Shown piece after piece: positions 1 through 11,590 of a stretch of 64,000 nt of DNA. Positions within the stretch are counted from its first letter, which is position 1, and every line of letters starts with the position of its first letter. Origin of the DNA: Antedon bifida (taxonomy: Eukaryota; Echinodermata; Crinoidea; Comatulida; Antedonidae); NCBI GenBank assembly GCA_963402885.1, contig OY727096.1:34019820-34083819 (forward strand). Direction: 5' to 3'. A model generated the notes under the pieces. It was not told the DNA's origin and made no database searches. It saw nothing but the letters and a program-made list of their open reading frames with translations. The position numbers and the translations under genes were made by a program.

Positions 1-2591
1 GTAGGGAATAGGGCAATTAGTTTAGCATGAGAACAAGTGCACATGGTCAGAGAGTGGGGTTGATAGAGTAGGGGTTGATTGTTACATTTGGTAAGAACAA
101 TATAATATGAAAACAATTACATAGAGACAAATAAGCCAAGCATTATTTATAAAAGAGTATTCAGTGTTTAAAAAAAAATGTATATATTAATTTTCTTCTT
201 GTACAATTAAAAAACATATAATAGAAATTTTACAAAATTGTATTATTTACAAAAAATTGGATATGAAGTGATAATTTGAAACTGAAAGGTTCAAATGAGG
301 TTTAACTATAACAACATAGGGACTTTCTTTCCGACGAAATAGCGAAATCATGATTAAAAACTTCCTGTGTGAAAAAAAATGTTCCTGCTTTAATAAAATA
401 AATCATATTGACATATTATGTGAAATGCAATGTTGTAACTCCTCCCAATTGCATCCTCTTTTGCTAATTTACATAAACTCCACCCATTATATTTCTTTTC
501 ATATTAAAGAATAATAACAAATACAGATTTTCAGTACACATCTATAACTTTGTTTAAGAGTAAATGTTAATAATAAAACAGACACCCAATAGCCTGTCAT
601 ACAACAGTCAGTAACATTAAACAGTTACCACAAAGGAACTTCTGTTAAACCTCCTGCAAATATTTCTAATTTGGAAATCTTACAACTAGTTGCAGAATGA
701 TGTAATGAACTAAATTTGACACCTACAAACAGTCATTTTGCCATCAACATTTCTTGTTTATTTCTACAATTTAGGCAAAGACTTTTTATTCTAAAGGTTT
801 CTTAAATGAATTTAAGTTAAAAAAACAAAAACAAAATTACAATTTAATTAATCTCAGACTTATGTAAATGATAAATTATGGTTTAAGTTACAATTGAAAC
901 ATGCAACCACATAATAAAAGACAAAACTCCATCCAATTATTTAACTTGTATATTTCTTGGTACCAAGATTGACTTTAGCATCCTACTTTTCATCGTTAAA
1001 ACATAAAATAATAATTCTACTTATTTTGTAGTTGCATGTTTTGATTCTTTGTTAAAACAATTTTTGTATTCTTGCTTTATGGAAAGGTTTATTCTGGTTC
1101 TCCTCAATCATACTCATTTATAATTCAGTATTAAGATTTCAAATAAATTCTGCACTATAAACACTGTACTATCTTGGTCTACTTTCGTAAATCAGTTATT
1201 TTAGCATAATGAATTTCCATTACTATTTAAATGTCAACATTTGAAAAGAAAGTGTTACTTTTGAAGAAACCACGATTGATCATTGGTTCTCAAACTGAAA
1301 GTCTGGGAACTAAATCACCATCTAATACCAAACACTAGACTTTGAACTTTTCTTTTCAACTTATATAGATGAATTTAAAATAAATATAAATCCAATATTT
1401 ACTGGTATCTGGTGTCAAAACAAGCTTTATGTGTCCATTATCATATAAAATAATAATAGAAATAGATTGGCAAATATATATTTTAGCACAATTAAAAACA
1501 GATTGATCCTGAATGGTTAAAATACACACTAAATGAATCAATAAGTGTGTAAAACTGTTTAAAAAACATGATGACGGGGAGTTTGTAATAAAATCTTCAA
1601 TTTAAAAAAAACCCCAAATCTTTTCATTAAATATGCGGTATTTAAAGTATGTAATTTGATAAGAGTTGAATTACGAAAGAGGTTTTTTATTAGGAATCCA
1701 TATAAATGCACCTTTTAATAAGAAATCTAAAGCCGTACCAGACTCGGTAATATGTATTCACACAGCTCAATTTATAGTAAACCGTAATTGAAAGCAGAAG
1801 CTTGAAAATAGAAAAACAAAAAACGACTCTAAGGAACAGTGAACTATAGTTGGCAAGATATTAAAAACATCAACAAAAATCATGTCAAAAAACTTTTATT
1901 TCTAAAGCTAATATTTTCACTCTTTTTGGATTTTTATACTACAAAAAACGATCTTGTTTGTATGCAGTGTTAGGGGATTAAGATTTTGCTAAATATACTA
2001 CGATTTTTAAGGGCCATCTTCTTTCATATTACAATTTATATTGGATATTTGTTCTTATTTTATGTGGAGGAAATAAATGTTGATTTGATTGATTGATTGA
2101 TTGACATAAAAGTGGTCTAAAAATTGTATGTAAAGCTGACCAGAATGTACTACTGTATATCGAGACAATACACTGCATGAATTTAACAATAAAAACATGT
2201 TTGAACACATTTTTAATACTTATATAATCCAACTTGTTATAAATTCAACACAATATTACTGCAAGGACGATTTGACATGATTTTGACATTTGATAAATTA
2301 ATGTGAAACAAGAGGTTAATACAATTCAGGATGAAGCCGATTAATCTTTTAAAATCTGTTATGTTCGCAACAAATTGACTTATCGACGAGAAGAAGTAAA
2401 TAATTTAGCAAACATAACTACAGTAATAAATGCAAATAGTTTCTTGATGTCCATGGGGATTAATACATCATTTAAAGCGATATAACTATAAATAAACCTT
2501 GTGCAAATTATTCATAGAAGTTGATTAATTACGATTTCAGAAGCGAGAAATGGATGTTTCTAAATTCAATATTTGGTTTTCATAATTGCAA

Positions 2592-2770
2592 GAATAAACA
2601 CAGGTGGTTTGAAAAGAAGTACAGTAGTTCATTCAGGTGTTATGTAGGACTCTGATGTATAAGCAACATGTGAGGGACCACAACAAACTGAATATATTTT
2701 ATAAATAAACACAGGTGGTTGGCAAGTGAAGTAGTGAAACCATTCAGGTGTTATGCAGGGCTCCGATTTA
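2592..2770. repeat. Imperfect two-copy tandem duplication, period about 110 bp
   Basis: Both copies begin AATAAACACAGGTGGTT and share CATTCAGGTGTTATG further in. The second copy has diverged by substitutions and small indels. No coding content seen. Confidence 0.5.
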
Positions 2771-3931
2771 TATAGGTATGGATCTCGTAATCGTTAAGAT
2801 AGAAAACTATAAATGGAAAGCAGTTGTGTGAGAATTTATATAAGATGATGCCCCATGATGCTAAAAGAGCTATATCAGGGCTGTAGCCATCATGAGGCAG
2901 ACGAGGCGATCGCCCCGTCTGCAATTTTCACCACCCACCCCAATTCCCCAGCACAGATCGTTATATTTTATATTAATAATTGTATTTAAAGCATCTTTGC
3001 CTCACCTGTTTTTAACCTCTCGCTATGGCCTTGTATATGCTACAGTATATTTTTACATTCTAAATATAAACCGAATTTGATTCAGTGGATATAAAACAAA
3101 AAGATTTTTAAAATAAGTTTTGTTACCACTAAGAAACAAGACGAACATGATGCGATTAGGGACATGAGCAGCAGGGGACATTGTGGGTCTAGTATATAAT
3201 CTTTAGATCTCATTTTAATGATGAGAACTTCTATTCAAAAGATGAGATAACAAGAAATGAGACACATTAAAAACATTAATAGACGGAAGCGAACAGTGAA
3301 TTTGTCATTGTCACAAACTAAGATCAGTCTCAGGAATTAGCCAATAGTTCAGTATAAACATTAGGTATAAGCCAATAACCCTATTCTATTTTGGTTATAC
3401 AGTATTACTATAACATTGTCTTATGTTATCTTACATGTTGTAGTATTTTGCATTGTCCTCAAAACCTTTGGAAAATTTCAATGCCAAATATAGCTGGTCT
3501 TTAGTTCAGCACTTAATTTTACATTTGTTTTATTTCAAAATTCACCACTAGACAATGCCCCTTCTTTTAAACTTGTCCAAAAAAATGCAAATGACCTTTT
3601 GTGTTCACGAGCAGTTTAGCAGAACTAACACTGTTGGAAATATACACTTGTATATCTGTCAATACAGGAAAGCTGGAATAGAGAAAGTGTAAAATAATCG
3701 CAAACTGTGTCCGATTGACGCAATCACCGTTACAATTCACTGGTTTGTGGCTTGCATTTCTTGTGAAAGCTATCAATAATAATAAACTATAATATTGTGC
3801 ATTCACAATTATTAAATAAATCAATTATGAATAACTGTAAATGTCAAGATTGATTATATATTATGAGCTTATCAAATAATACATTATTTACCACGTGCAA
3901 ATCTCAACTCTACCGGAACAGTTATTATAAA

Positions 3932-3971
3932 TAATGTTCTTAAGCAGTTTTTAAACTGCTTAAGAACATTA
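3932..3971. repeat. Perfect 19-bp inverted repeat with 2-nt loop
   Basis: The arms TAATGTTCTTAAGCAGTTT (3932-3950) and their exact reverse complement (3953-3971) are separated only by TT, giving a 40-bp near-perfect palindrome. The stem is too short for a typical animal pre-miRNA. It could be a cruciform-forming site or a remnant of an inverted insertion. Confidence 0.85.
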
Positions 3972-4365
3972 AAATTCAATAATAATTCAATAGTAGTGTA
4001 AATAAAGGATGTATAAACTTCAAATCAGTCAAAAACAAGGTAAAATTTAACTAAATAATATGAAAGGAATGTATATTGTATCATAGAGTAGAGCAGCAGT
4101 AATGTGTGTATCCATGGAGTCACATGTGCGCTCTTTTTTTTTCACTATCATCCACTGGAGTGCAAAAAGTGACAGCAAAAATCGTATGGCAGATTACCGA
4201 TCGCAGTACCTGATGATGTAACAGTTTTTTTCAGTTCAAGTATTATTAGTCCTCTGTATTTACCATTTTCAATCCTTTCTTCGGTTATATTTATTAATGC
4301 CGATGACATAGGCAATTAACACTCTAAATATATCCTAATTTGTATAATTTACACTTTATACTGGT

Positions 4366-4532
4366 GGTAGGGCTTGGTTATAATCGACAGGGCTTGGTAG
4401 GGCTTGGTTATAATCGACAGGGCTTGGTAGGGCTTGGTTATAATTGGTAGGGCTTGGTTATAATCGACAGGGCTTGGTAGGGCTTGGTAGGGCTTGGTTA
4501 TAATCGACAGGGCTTGGTAGGGCTTGGTTGAA
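4366..4532. repeat. AGGGCTTGG-type minisatellite
   Basis: Alternating 10-bp (TAGGGCTTGG) and 20-bp (TTATAATCGACAGGGCTTGG) units repeat across about 165 bp. They make a spurious repetitive open frame on the minus strand, so the open frame here is not evidence of a gene. Confidence 0.9.
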
Positions 4533-5087
4533 GCGATTGTTATCTCTAAACATAATGTTAAAACAAAGGTGTGTATGTGTAGTTTAATCCAATAGTCCAG
4601 TAGTGAGCAACCAGAGAAAAGGTGTATGTAATGGAATGAAAAAATATGCACATTATGCTGTGTGTGAGGAATCATTTACCTTTGAAATAGAAATAAATAA
4701 TACAGTTTATGAAACCCATTTTAAAACAAGCATGGCATGAATTCATTAAATTACAATTTGTTGGAACTGTAAGTCTCTCCCAAGTTCCTTTGTTACCATC
4801 AATCAAACACTAACAGACTCATAAAGTATACATTTTTATTAATCTTATTAATATTACATGATTTATGTTCACCATTTTTCTGTACTATATATCAAAACAT
4901 TTGTCATTAAATAATAAAAAGTTTACATAAAGCAAGGATGATTTAATGCTTCTTAAATATATTATATTCAGATTTTAATTTTACAAAAATAAAAATAAAA
5001 TGGGTGCTTACATTGGGGTTGTTCGGTTGGAAAAAGAGAAGACAGTGGGCCACACATAAGGGGCCTCCAAGCACTACTCCTGTATTC

Positions 5088-5094
5088 ATTATAC
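5088..5094. repeat. Target site duplication, left (ATTATAC)
   Basis: The 7 bases before the left terminal repeat are identical to the 7 bases after the right one (11548-11554). P superfamily elements usually make 8-bp duplications. Extending to 8 gives one mismatch. Confidence 0.7.
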
Positions 5095-5128
5095 CATGGA
5101 GAAATAAGTTAGGAAGGAGTAACATCGA
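5095..5128 (+). repeat. Left terminal inverted repeat, 34 bp
   Basis: Begins CATGGAGAAATAAGTTAGGA and continues to 5128. It is a perfect 34/34 inverted match to 11514-11547. Just inside lies TAATCCAATTA (5145-5155), found again in direct orientation near the other end (11471-11481), a possible subterminal transposase-binding site. Confidence 0.95.
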
Positions 5129-6166
5129 TGTAATGCATGGATTTTAATCCAATTAAGCACATTACATGGTCAAATGACTCCTATTAAATTGCACTGCGAC
5201 CGCCCGCCGCGTTATCTCGGTTCGATCTCCTTACACACAAGGCTCCTCGCCGCTAAGTAGCAACCCCTATACCCTGTCTAACTAACAGTGGAGTACATAA
5301 ATACGAACAAAAAACACATTGCATATGCGCAGTTAATTGTCAACAAGGATTCACATGCGTGTTTTATGTATTCGGATTCCGAATTTTTTTGCGAACGTAC
5401 CAGTCATTAAATCATTAAAATCAACCAAAAATAACTACTTGTTTCTTCAATTGTAAGTATTCCATTATTTTGAATATAACAACGAAACAAACACGTATTT
5501 TAATAGTTTCCCTTTGTACTGGAGTTTTAAGTTTTAGTTATATGAATAAAGGAAAGCTGTAGCTTTCATTTGATGCCTTGCATGACAGTTTCCGATGGTG
5601 TCCGGCTGACATACAACGAATTGAAAAGCATCGAATCTGTCCGACCGCCGAACCGAATAGCCGGAGTTAGTTCCACCGGTCGTAGTTATTTTGGTCCACC
5701 GGTCGTTGTATTACTTAGGCCTAGCTAGGTCTAGGGCAGTTATTGTTTCGATGTTTAATTTAGGCTAGGTCTTAGATTTAAATTTTAAACCAATAAATAA
5801 TAACTAACATTAGCCATAAAATAATTACTTTCGTAGGCCTACTACTACTACTAGCTAGGCTAGGACTAAAGTACTCGACTCCTAGCTAGGGTCTAGTCCT
5901 ACTAGCTAGGCTAGACCTAGGCCTACCTATTGTTCTATGTACTATTTATCATAGAGGTAATGTTAATCTACCACCTAGGGTTATGCCAAAAATACCAATA
6001 CTACTATCTAGGGCCGGCCTAATTAGACTATGTTCAATAACATTAACAATAAAAAAAAGCAGGTATTTATTTTTAGTTAGCTAGCCTAGATAGTACTACT
6101 ACTAGGACAACAACTCTAGGTCATCATTCGCCATTTAAATTAAATTGCTCTTGTTTTCAGAGAACG

Positions 6167-9100
6167 ATGACAGGACACAGTGTTTGTTTGAAACCTACTT
6201 GTCGACTTTGTGGAATTTCCAGGGCGATTCCTTCAGATCGTTCACCTTATACAAAGGACGCGTTCAAGTCTGTAATCAAGTCATGTTTTTGCTTAGATAT
6301 TGATAATGATGATCCAGAAATCCACCCACCATTTATTTGTTATTCCTGTGTGCAAAAACTGAAAAGGTGGAAGAAAGGCCACAGCAAGGACCGCAGTAAA
6401 GTGTGCAATATTGTAATTGCAAAATTCAATGATTCTCAATGTGCGTCTTGTATGACTGATGGGGAGATTCCTACCAATCTTCACGATTACAGAAAGGAAG
6501 CAGAAAAATGTAGCCTTGTCTCTTTGTTTCCACATGAAGATGAATTACTAATAATTAGACTTTCACCAACTGGTGATGCTGTCATCAAGTTAACAGTCAA
6601 CAGTGATTCGACATGGGGAGTTGTCATTGCTGGTGTTGTATTGCAAGCACAGCCTATTCTAGGAGAAGTCTTTAACAAAAAATTACCATTACATCAGTTC
6701 ACCAAGCTGTGTGATATATTGAGGAGTGCTAAAATCTGTGCAGGCAATGAAGATTATTTAGATTTGATAGAGAGACGAAAAGGACCAGAAGGGCAGATTC
6801 CTATAAGGATAACACCAAAAGATGTCTATTTATGCAACACCATTAGACATAATGACTGTGAATTGCTAATTGCTGAGGATCTGAAGCGGTGCGCAGTTTG
6901 CCGAATTTATCGTGGGGATTTATCATCAATGCGAAGTGCTTCCTGCAAGGAAAAGTCTTCACTGACGGTAGCCAACAAGTATTTATCAAATTCTCAACTG
7001 CAGAACAAAGCAGCAACATTACAATGTAATTACAGACGGTTGAAAAGAAAGAGTGGTTCCCTTGAGAATAAAGTTTCCAAGATGTACATGCTAGAAAGCA
7101 AATTAATTTCTGAAAATGCAGCTCACTTAATGGAAGACACAATGGAAATGGGAAAACCTGAAATTGAGAGTTTATTATGTAAATATCCGTCAGCAAAGCT
7201 TTTGTGGGAGCAGCAACTGGCATCTATGGGCAAGGGAAAGCAGATGCGTTGGCACCCGGCAATTTTACGTTGGTGCATTGCTATCCAAAGCAAGTCTCCG
7301 TCAGCTTATAATTTAATTCGCGAAAGTGGATTCATGACGCTGCCTCATCCAAACACACTCCAACCCTACAGCCACTTTGCTGGTGTGACAACTGGTTTTT
7401 GCCATGAGATGTTAAGTAGAGTTGTAACAGACCTCAAATTATATGAAGAAGGTAATGAATTGCAAAAACATGTTGTGCTATTATTTGATGAAATGAAGAT
7501 AAAATCAGGATTGGTTTTTTCACAAAGCTCTGGCAAAGTTGTTGGATCAACAGATGTAGGCAGCTTAGCCAATGAGATGCATTCATTTGAGCGGCGATGT
7601 CGAGGTGAAGAAGAAATCCCAGTTGCCTCACATGTTCTGGTGTTGATGATCCGGGGTTTGTTTTCTAACCTGCATGTTCCAATTGCCTACTATCCAACAA
7701 CTGGAGCTTCTAGTTGTGATCTGTTCATGGCAATGTGGGAAGCTGTTGAGATGATCGAAGTAGCTGGGTTTGTAGTTCATGCGATGGTTTCTGATGGTGC
7801 CACTCCGAACAGGAAGTTTTACAGACTGCATTCACCATCATCTACCACTTCATCCATTGTCTTCAAGACATCGCATCAGGGAGACCCAGATCGCAGTGTT
7901 TTTTTCTACAGTGATGTGCCGCATCTAATAAAGACGCTTCGAAACAATGTAGAGAACTCTGGCTACAATAACAAGACACGGAATCTTCATGTAAGTACTG
8001 TATGATCATACACCACATTGAAAATACCAATTTCATTATAGCATGTTGAAAATGATATTTACTTATTTCTAAATCTAAAAATGTTCTTCATTTAAAGTAT
8101 AACAAACAAGACATCAAGTGGAGTCATTTTCTTGACACCTATGAATGGGATGTGAAATTGCAGAACACATGTCCAGGGCTGAGGATGCTCCACAAGTTGA
8201 CGCATGAACACCTCCACCTTACTCCATCATTGAGAATGCGGGTATACTTGGCTGCACAGGTAATTACTTGCAAGTTTTGTGTTCAGCCCTTGTTCTTTTG
8301 CAAACAATTCTGTAATTTAATTTTTCATGAATGTTTTTTATTTTCTTCATATTTTCAGGTGTTAAGCAATTCGACAGCAAATGCAATGGAGATTATGGAT
8401 CGACATGACATGACATCCACTATCAAATTTGTTAGAATGGTAGACCAATTTTTTGATTGCCTTAATGTCTCTAGTTTTTTCCAAGGCAAACGATCCAGAA
8501 AACCAGCTATGGAGCCATACAGGACAAAAGATGACTGGCGTTTTAAGGTACATTTTTTTTAAATAGAAAATTTAAAAAAAATTGAACATGGGACATGATT
8601 GGGCTTATTATTGTTTTTGTTCAATTTCAATTAGCATTTGGATATACATTGAGAAATATCTATAATTTTTGTATTAATCGAAGGAATAATTGCCACTATT
8701 TTTTGTTCTGATGTTTTTAAGTGGTTGCAAGATGACTTCCTGGGTTTCTTTAAAGAATGGCAAGACGAGGTGAATGCGCTTGAAGATGTAGAGAAGAGTG
8801 TAAAAAAGAGGATGTTATTAAGCACCGCAACACTTGATGGACTTGAGATAACAAGCAAGTACATTTCGTTTTTTTTTTACAGCTGACTTTGTTTAATAAT
8901 TAATCAAAAGTTCTGACATCACAAGAGTGACAAAGTATATTAAAAATGAATTAATAATAAGTATATTAATTTTTATTCTTTGCCATCAACAGTTAATTCG
9001 TTTGTAGAGTTGACTAAAAAACTACTGGACCTGCCAGGGGTAGAGTGTGTTCTAAGTGCGAAGTATAATCAAGATCCGTTGGAACAGTACTTCAGTAAAC

Positions 9101-9282
9101 AGAGAGGATGTGGTGGAAGTAACACAAACCCAACATCAATGCAGTTTGGCCACAATATGCATGCACTGTATGTAGCTGCGAACTGTTCCAAGGCATCCAG
9201 GAGAGGCAACTGCCGCAGCCAAATTGTTGACCAAACTATTGATGACTCACCTCTTCAAAGGAAGAAGACACCAAATGCATAA
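6167..9282 (+). CDS. P-element/THAP9-like transposase, 865 aa, five coding exons
   Basis: Cut-and-paste transposase of the host element. Exons: 6167-7990, 8098-8259, 8359-8547, 8722-8854, 8993-9282; total 2,598 nt with every junction in frame. ATG 6167 lies 7 bases after an acceptor-like TTGTTTTCAG, so a 5' non-coding exon is likely. The N-terminus (about residues 12-67) has CRLC followed by PPFICYSC, a Cx2C...Cx2C zinc-binding layout, not a THAP finger. RNase-H-like core: Asp441 (LLFDEMKIKSG), Asp543 (MVSDGATPN), Asp583 (FYSDVPHLIKTLRNN) and Glu800 (DPLEQYFSK), followed by the GG..TNPT..QF signature. Exon 2 supplies the KLTHEHLHLTPS.RMRVYLAAQ segment typical of the family. Intron 4 needs a GC donor (ACAA/GCAAGT); the nearby GT would give an immediate stop. 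Family assignment is firm; activity is inferred. Confidence 0.9.
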
Positions 9283-9408
9283 ATGATATTTATGATCAGC
9301 AAACTTTTTCAAACCAAACGGTTCTTTTCAGAACCAACCAAAATACAATTGAGATTTAATTTAGCTATTGTCGTTATTTATTTCATCACACACACAAAAT
9401 AGTATATA

Positions 9409-11268
9409 TTACAACAATTCTTTTCTGAGAGATTTTTCACCCTTTTTTGAAACTTTGCCGCTTTCCTTCTTTAAATTCAAGTATACCTTGAGGAATGCAT
9501 TAGCTCTGATTTTCAACCAGTATCTAACTACAATTTGTAATAATTGAGCAGAAGCATTGTCACCTAGTGTATCTCTGGTTATTCTGCACCAGAAAGTTTG
9601 AACATTCTCCTTATTGATAATACGGTCATACAAATCAGCCAGATAGTTACTATTTAACATCGTATTAAGTTTATTTGTAGCTAAATGCTGCCTTGTTTCT
9701 ATTTCAACGCTTCTAAAAAACAGATATACATCATCATCAACAACAAACAAACCTGATCTATTTTGTTTGTCGATCCATTCTTTGGAATAGTCGTAGAAGG
9801 AATGGGTTACGTTGGTACTACACACTTGCCACTTAGTGAGCACATCACAGTAGGCTCTGGCAGTACTACTTTTACCCTTTCGAAATCTTTTCACAAGCGC
9901 ATAAGGCACATAACCGGCAACGTACCGAATTATCTTTTCTGTGTGAACATCCAACTGTGGGATGTCAGTTACCGTTTCCTCATGTGGCAAATCTATTTTA
10001 TGCTTATCATTTAGAATTAACCTTAACATTGTACGTTGCAAAAATAGGTTCAGTGTTTTTACATGCTGCCCATCAGAGTTGACATTTAGCTCCTTTAACA
10101 GGGTGACCCACCTTCCCAAACTTGTACACATGTGTTGGTGAAATGCCCGGCACATCATCTCATCAGCTTCTGGTTTCATTTTCTTTGTGTTTCCTGATGT
10201 TATTACCTTCCAAAGTAATTTTGTACTGTCTTCCCAAAATGTTTTTATAATGACTGTATTTGAGTGCTTCTGCAGATCATTTGCCAATTTTTTCACTTGA
10301 CGAGCTATTGGATACAAGTCATTGCTGTATACTGGATCGTTCGCTAACATGGTAAAAGCAGCATCAACGTATTCATTAACCCTGCTGACAGCTTCATCTT
10401 CACTAAACTTATTGGAGGGTCGGTTGATGCCTGAAAATACAGAAAAGAAAGATTATTGAGCATACAACAGTTTTAATAAATGATGAGAATGCATTTAATA
10501 TAGTAAAGATGAAATGTTCAAAATAAAATGTTATCATTCGTTCAAAATCCTTACTCTTTTTCCTTGATTGGTTTTTGGCTGGGTTTGTTGACACTTCCTT
10601 CTTCTGATGGGTTGCGGTAATAGTAGTTGGATGTAGGCCTACACTAACATCCATACCTAAATAGCATAATAAAATTGAAAATTAACTCATGTTGTCCTAT
10701 AAGAATGAAAAATAATAATTTATCTAAAAAATACAGACTAATACTAATACTAATGGTTTGAGGTCTTGACAAGGTCATAGATGAGTTGGTTGCATCAGAT
10801 GATAATCGTGCCTTCATAATTAATATAATAATATGAATGATGCATTATTGATGATTGTGCAATAAAATTAATGATATATTAGGCCTAGGCCTCCTATAGG
10901 GGGAAATCCATGGATGGATAGATTATAGGGCCTAGCCTAGCTAGACCTATCAATAAATCGGGCGGCTAATTTTTGGCGTACAGAAAGAAAAACTACAAAA
11001 ATACTACCTAGCCTAGAGAGGACGAACGAATTCAGAATTATCGTTGTTACAATCAACCCGGTCGTGTAGACAGCCTAGAGTGGGCCGGGGCAGACGAGGC
11101 CTCTTTAAAAGAGAAGAGGTTCAGGTAACTAGGCCTAGCTACTAAACTTAAATGCAATGCCTAGTTTTAACCTAGCATACCATTTTCCAGGTCTTCATGT
11201 TCGCTGGCAAACTTCAATTCCTCGAGAATTCCGGGTTCCAATTCGTCCTCCAATTCATAAAAATCCAT
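9409..11268 (-). CDS. Convergent second gene of the transposon, 403 aa, unknown function
   Basis: Three exons on the minus strand: 11181-11268, 10555-10656, 9409-10430. Total is 1,212 nt with GT-AG introns and frame kept throughout (phases 1 and 1). The short acidic N-terminus (MDFYELEDELEPG) is followed by a basic, Lys-rich stretch (KKEVSTNPAKNQSRKK), then a mostly helical body and a very basic C-terminus. The segment IIRYVAGYVPYALVKRF resembles the Y.AGYV..K motif seen in C-terminal parts of several DNA-transposon proteins; this is suggestive only. No zinc finger or catalytic triad is evident. It sits inside the terminal repeats, tail-to-tail with the transposase, so it travels with the element. 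Possible roles: transposition accessory or regulator, or captured host gene. I do not recognise the family. Confidence 0.8.
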
Positions 11269-11513
11269 AATGATAAATAAAACGCGTAAACAAAATGTAT
11301 CGAGTGTGGTATAATTATTCTTCTGCTGTGTGTATGGTCGCCGCGTGTGTAGATCAGCATCAACAACGAGTCTCGCTTGATGACGCGTCACATGAAAGCA
11401 ATGGATATGCGCATGCTCAAATCTAACAAGCGACAGATCAACGGCAATTAAATGTTACGTAACAGTCAGATAATCCAATTAGCGGCGGGGTGGCCTATTC
11501 GTTTGATGTATTC

Positions 11514-11547
11514 TCGATGTTACTCCTTCCTAACTTATTTCTCCATG
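11514..11547 (-). repeat. Right terminal inverted repeat, 34 bp
   Basis: Exact reverse complement of 5095-5128, ending ...TTATTTCTCCATG, directly followed by the ATTATAC target duplication (11548-11554). Confidence 0.95.
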
Positions 11548-11554
11548 ATTATAC
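11548..11554. repeat. Target site duplication, right (ATTATAC)
   Basis: Matches 5088-5094. It lies about 30 bp beyond the putative STX8 poly(A) signal (in STX8 sense), so the insertion point is at or just past the STX8 transcript end. Confidence 0.7.
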
Positions 11555-11584
11555 ATACATTTGATTAATTTAGAAGGCTAGTAT

Positions 11585-11590
11585 TTTATT
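11585..11590 (-). terminator. Putative STX8 poly(A) signal AATAAA
   Basis: AATAAA on the minus strand, about 405 nt after the STX8 stop codon. It is the only canonical signal I see between the stop and the transposon end, so the 3' UTR would be roughly 420-430 nt. Cleavage site not verified. Confidence 0.5.

Larger units (their letters stand above)
1..5094. other. Gene-poor region left of the transposon
   Basis: About 5.1 kb of AT-rich sequence in which I see no exon, RNA gene or recognisable mobile-element protein on either strand. The open frames are short (under 110 codons), lack family motifs and are not joined by convincing splice sites. It holds a GATT microsatellite near 2084-2105, an imperfect 110-bp tandem duplication near 2592-2770, a 40-bp palindrome at 3932-3971 and a minisatellite at 4366-4532, listed separately. 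It could be intergenic or a distant intron of a gene left of the window. Confidence 0.6.
5095..11547. mobile_element. P-element-like DNA transposon, complete, with two convergent genes
   Basis: A 6,453-bp unit bounded by perfect 34-bp inverted repeats and 7-bp direct flanks (ATTATAC). It carries an apparently intact spliced transposase gene on + (6167-9282) and an intact spliced gene of unknown function on - (9409-11268). Their stop codons are only 126 bp apart. The superfamily is assigned from the transposase: RNase-H-like acidic motifs and a DPLEQYF...GGSNTNPT motif like those of P-element and THAP9 transposases. Perfect ends, a readable target duplication and open frames point to recent insertion. 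Both genes have clusters of AGGCCTA-like motifs upstream of their starts (about 5708-6110 and 10878-11145). The second gene could be an accessory transposition protein or captured cargo; the sequence alone does not decide. Confidence 0.9.

Noticed and set aside
2892..3080. Short Arg/Pro-rich frame starting MRQTRRSPRLQF
   Set aside because: Only 62 codons, no homologous motif, no neighbouring exons.
4349..4675. Minus-strand frame with repeated ITKPYQALS
   Set aside because: Open only because of the AGGGCTTGG minisatellite; no domain and no splice support.
5400..5452. Possible 5' non-coding exon of the transposase ending TCAATT/GTAAGT
   Set aside because: The donor looks good and an acceptor lies at 6160, but no sequence evidence fixes the exon start, so it is not listed as a feature.
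6843..7223. 126-codon antisense frame inside the transposase exon
   Set aside because: The plus strand here codes for a continuous transposase domain; the antisense frame has no recognisable features.
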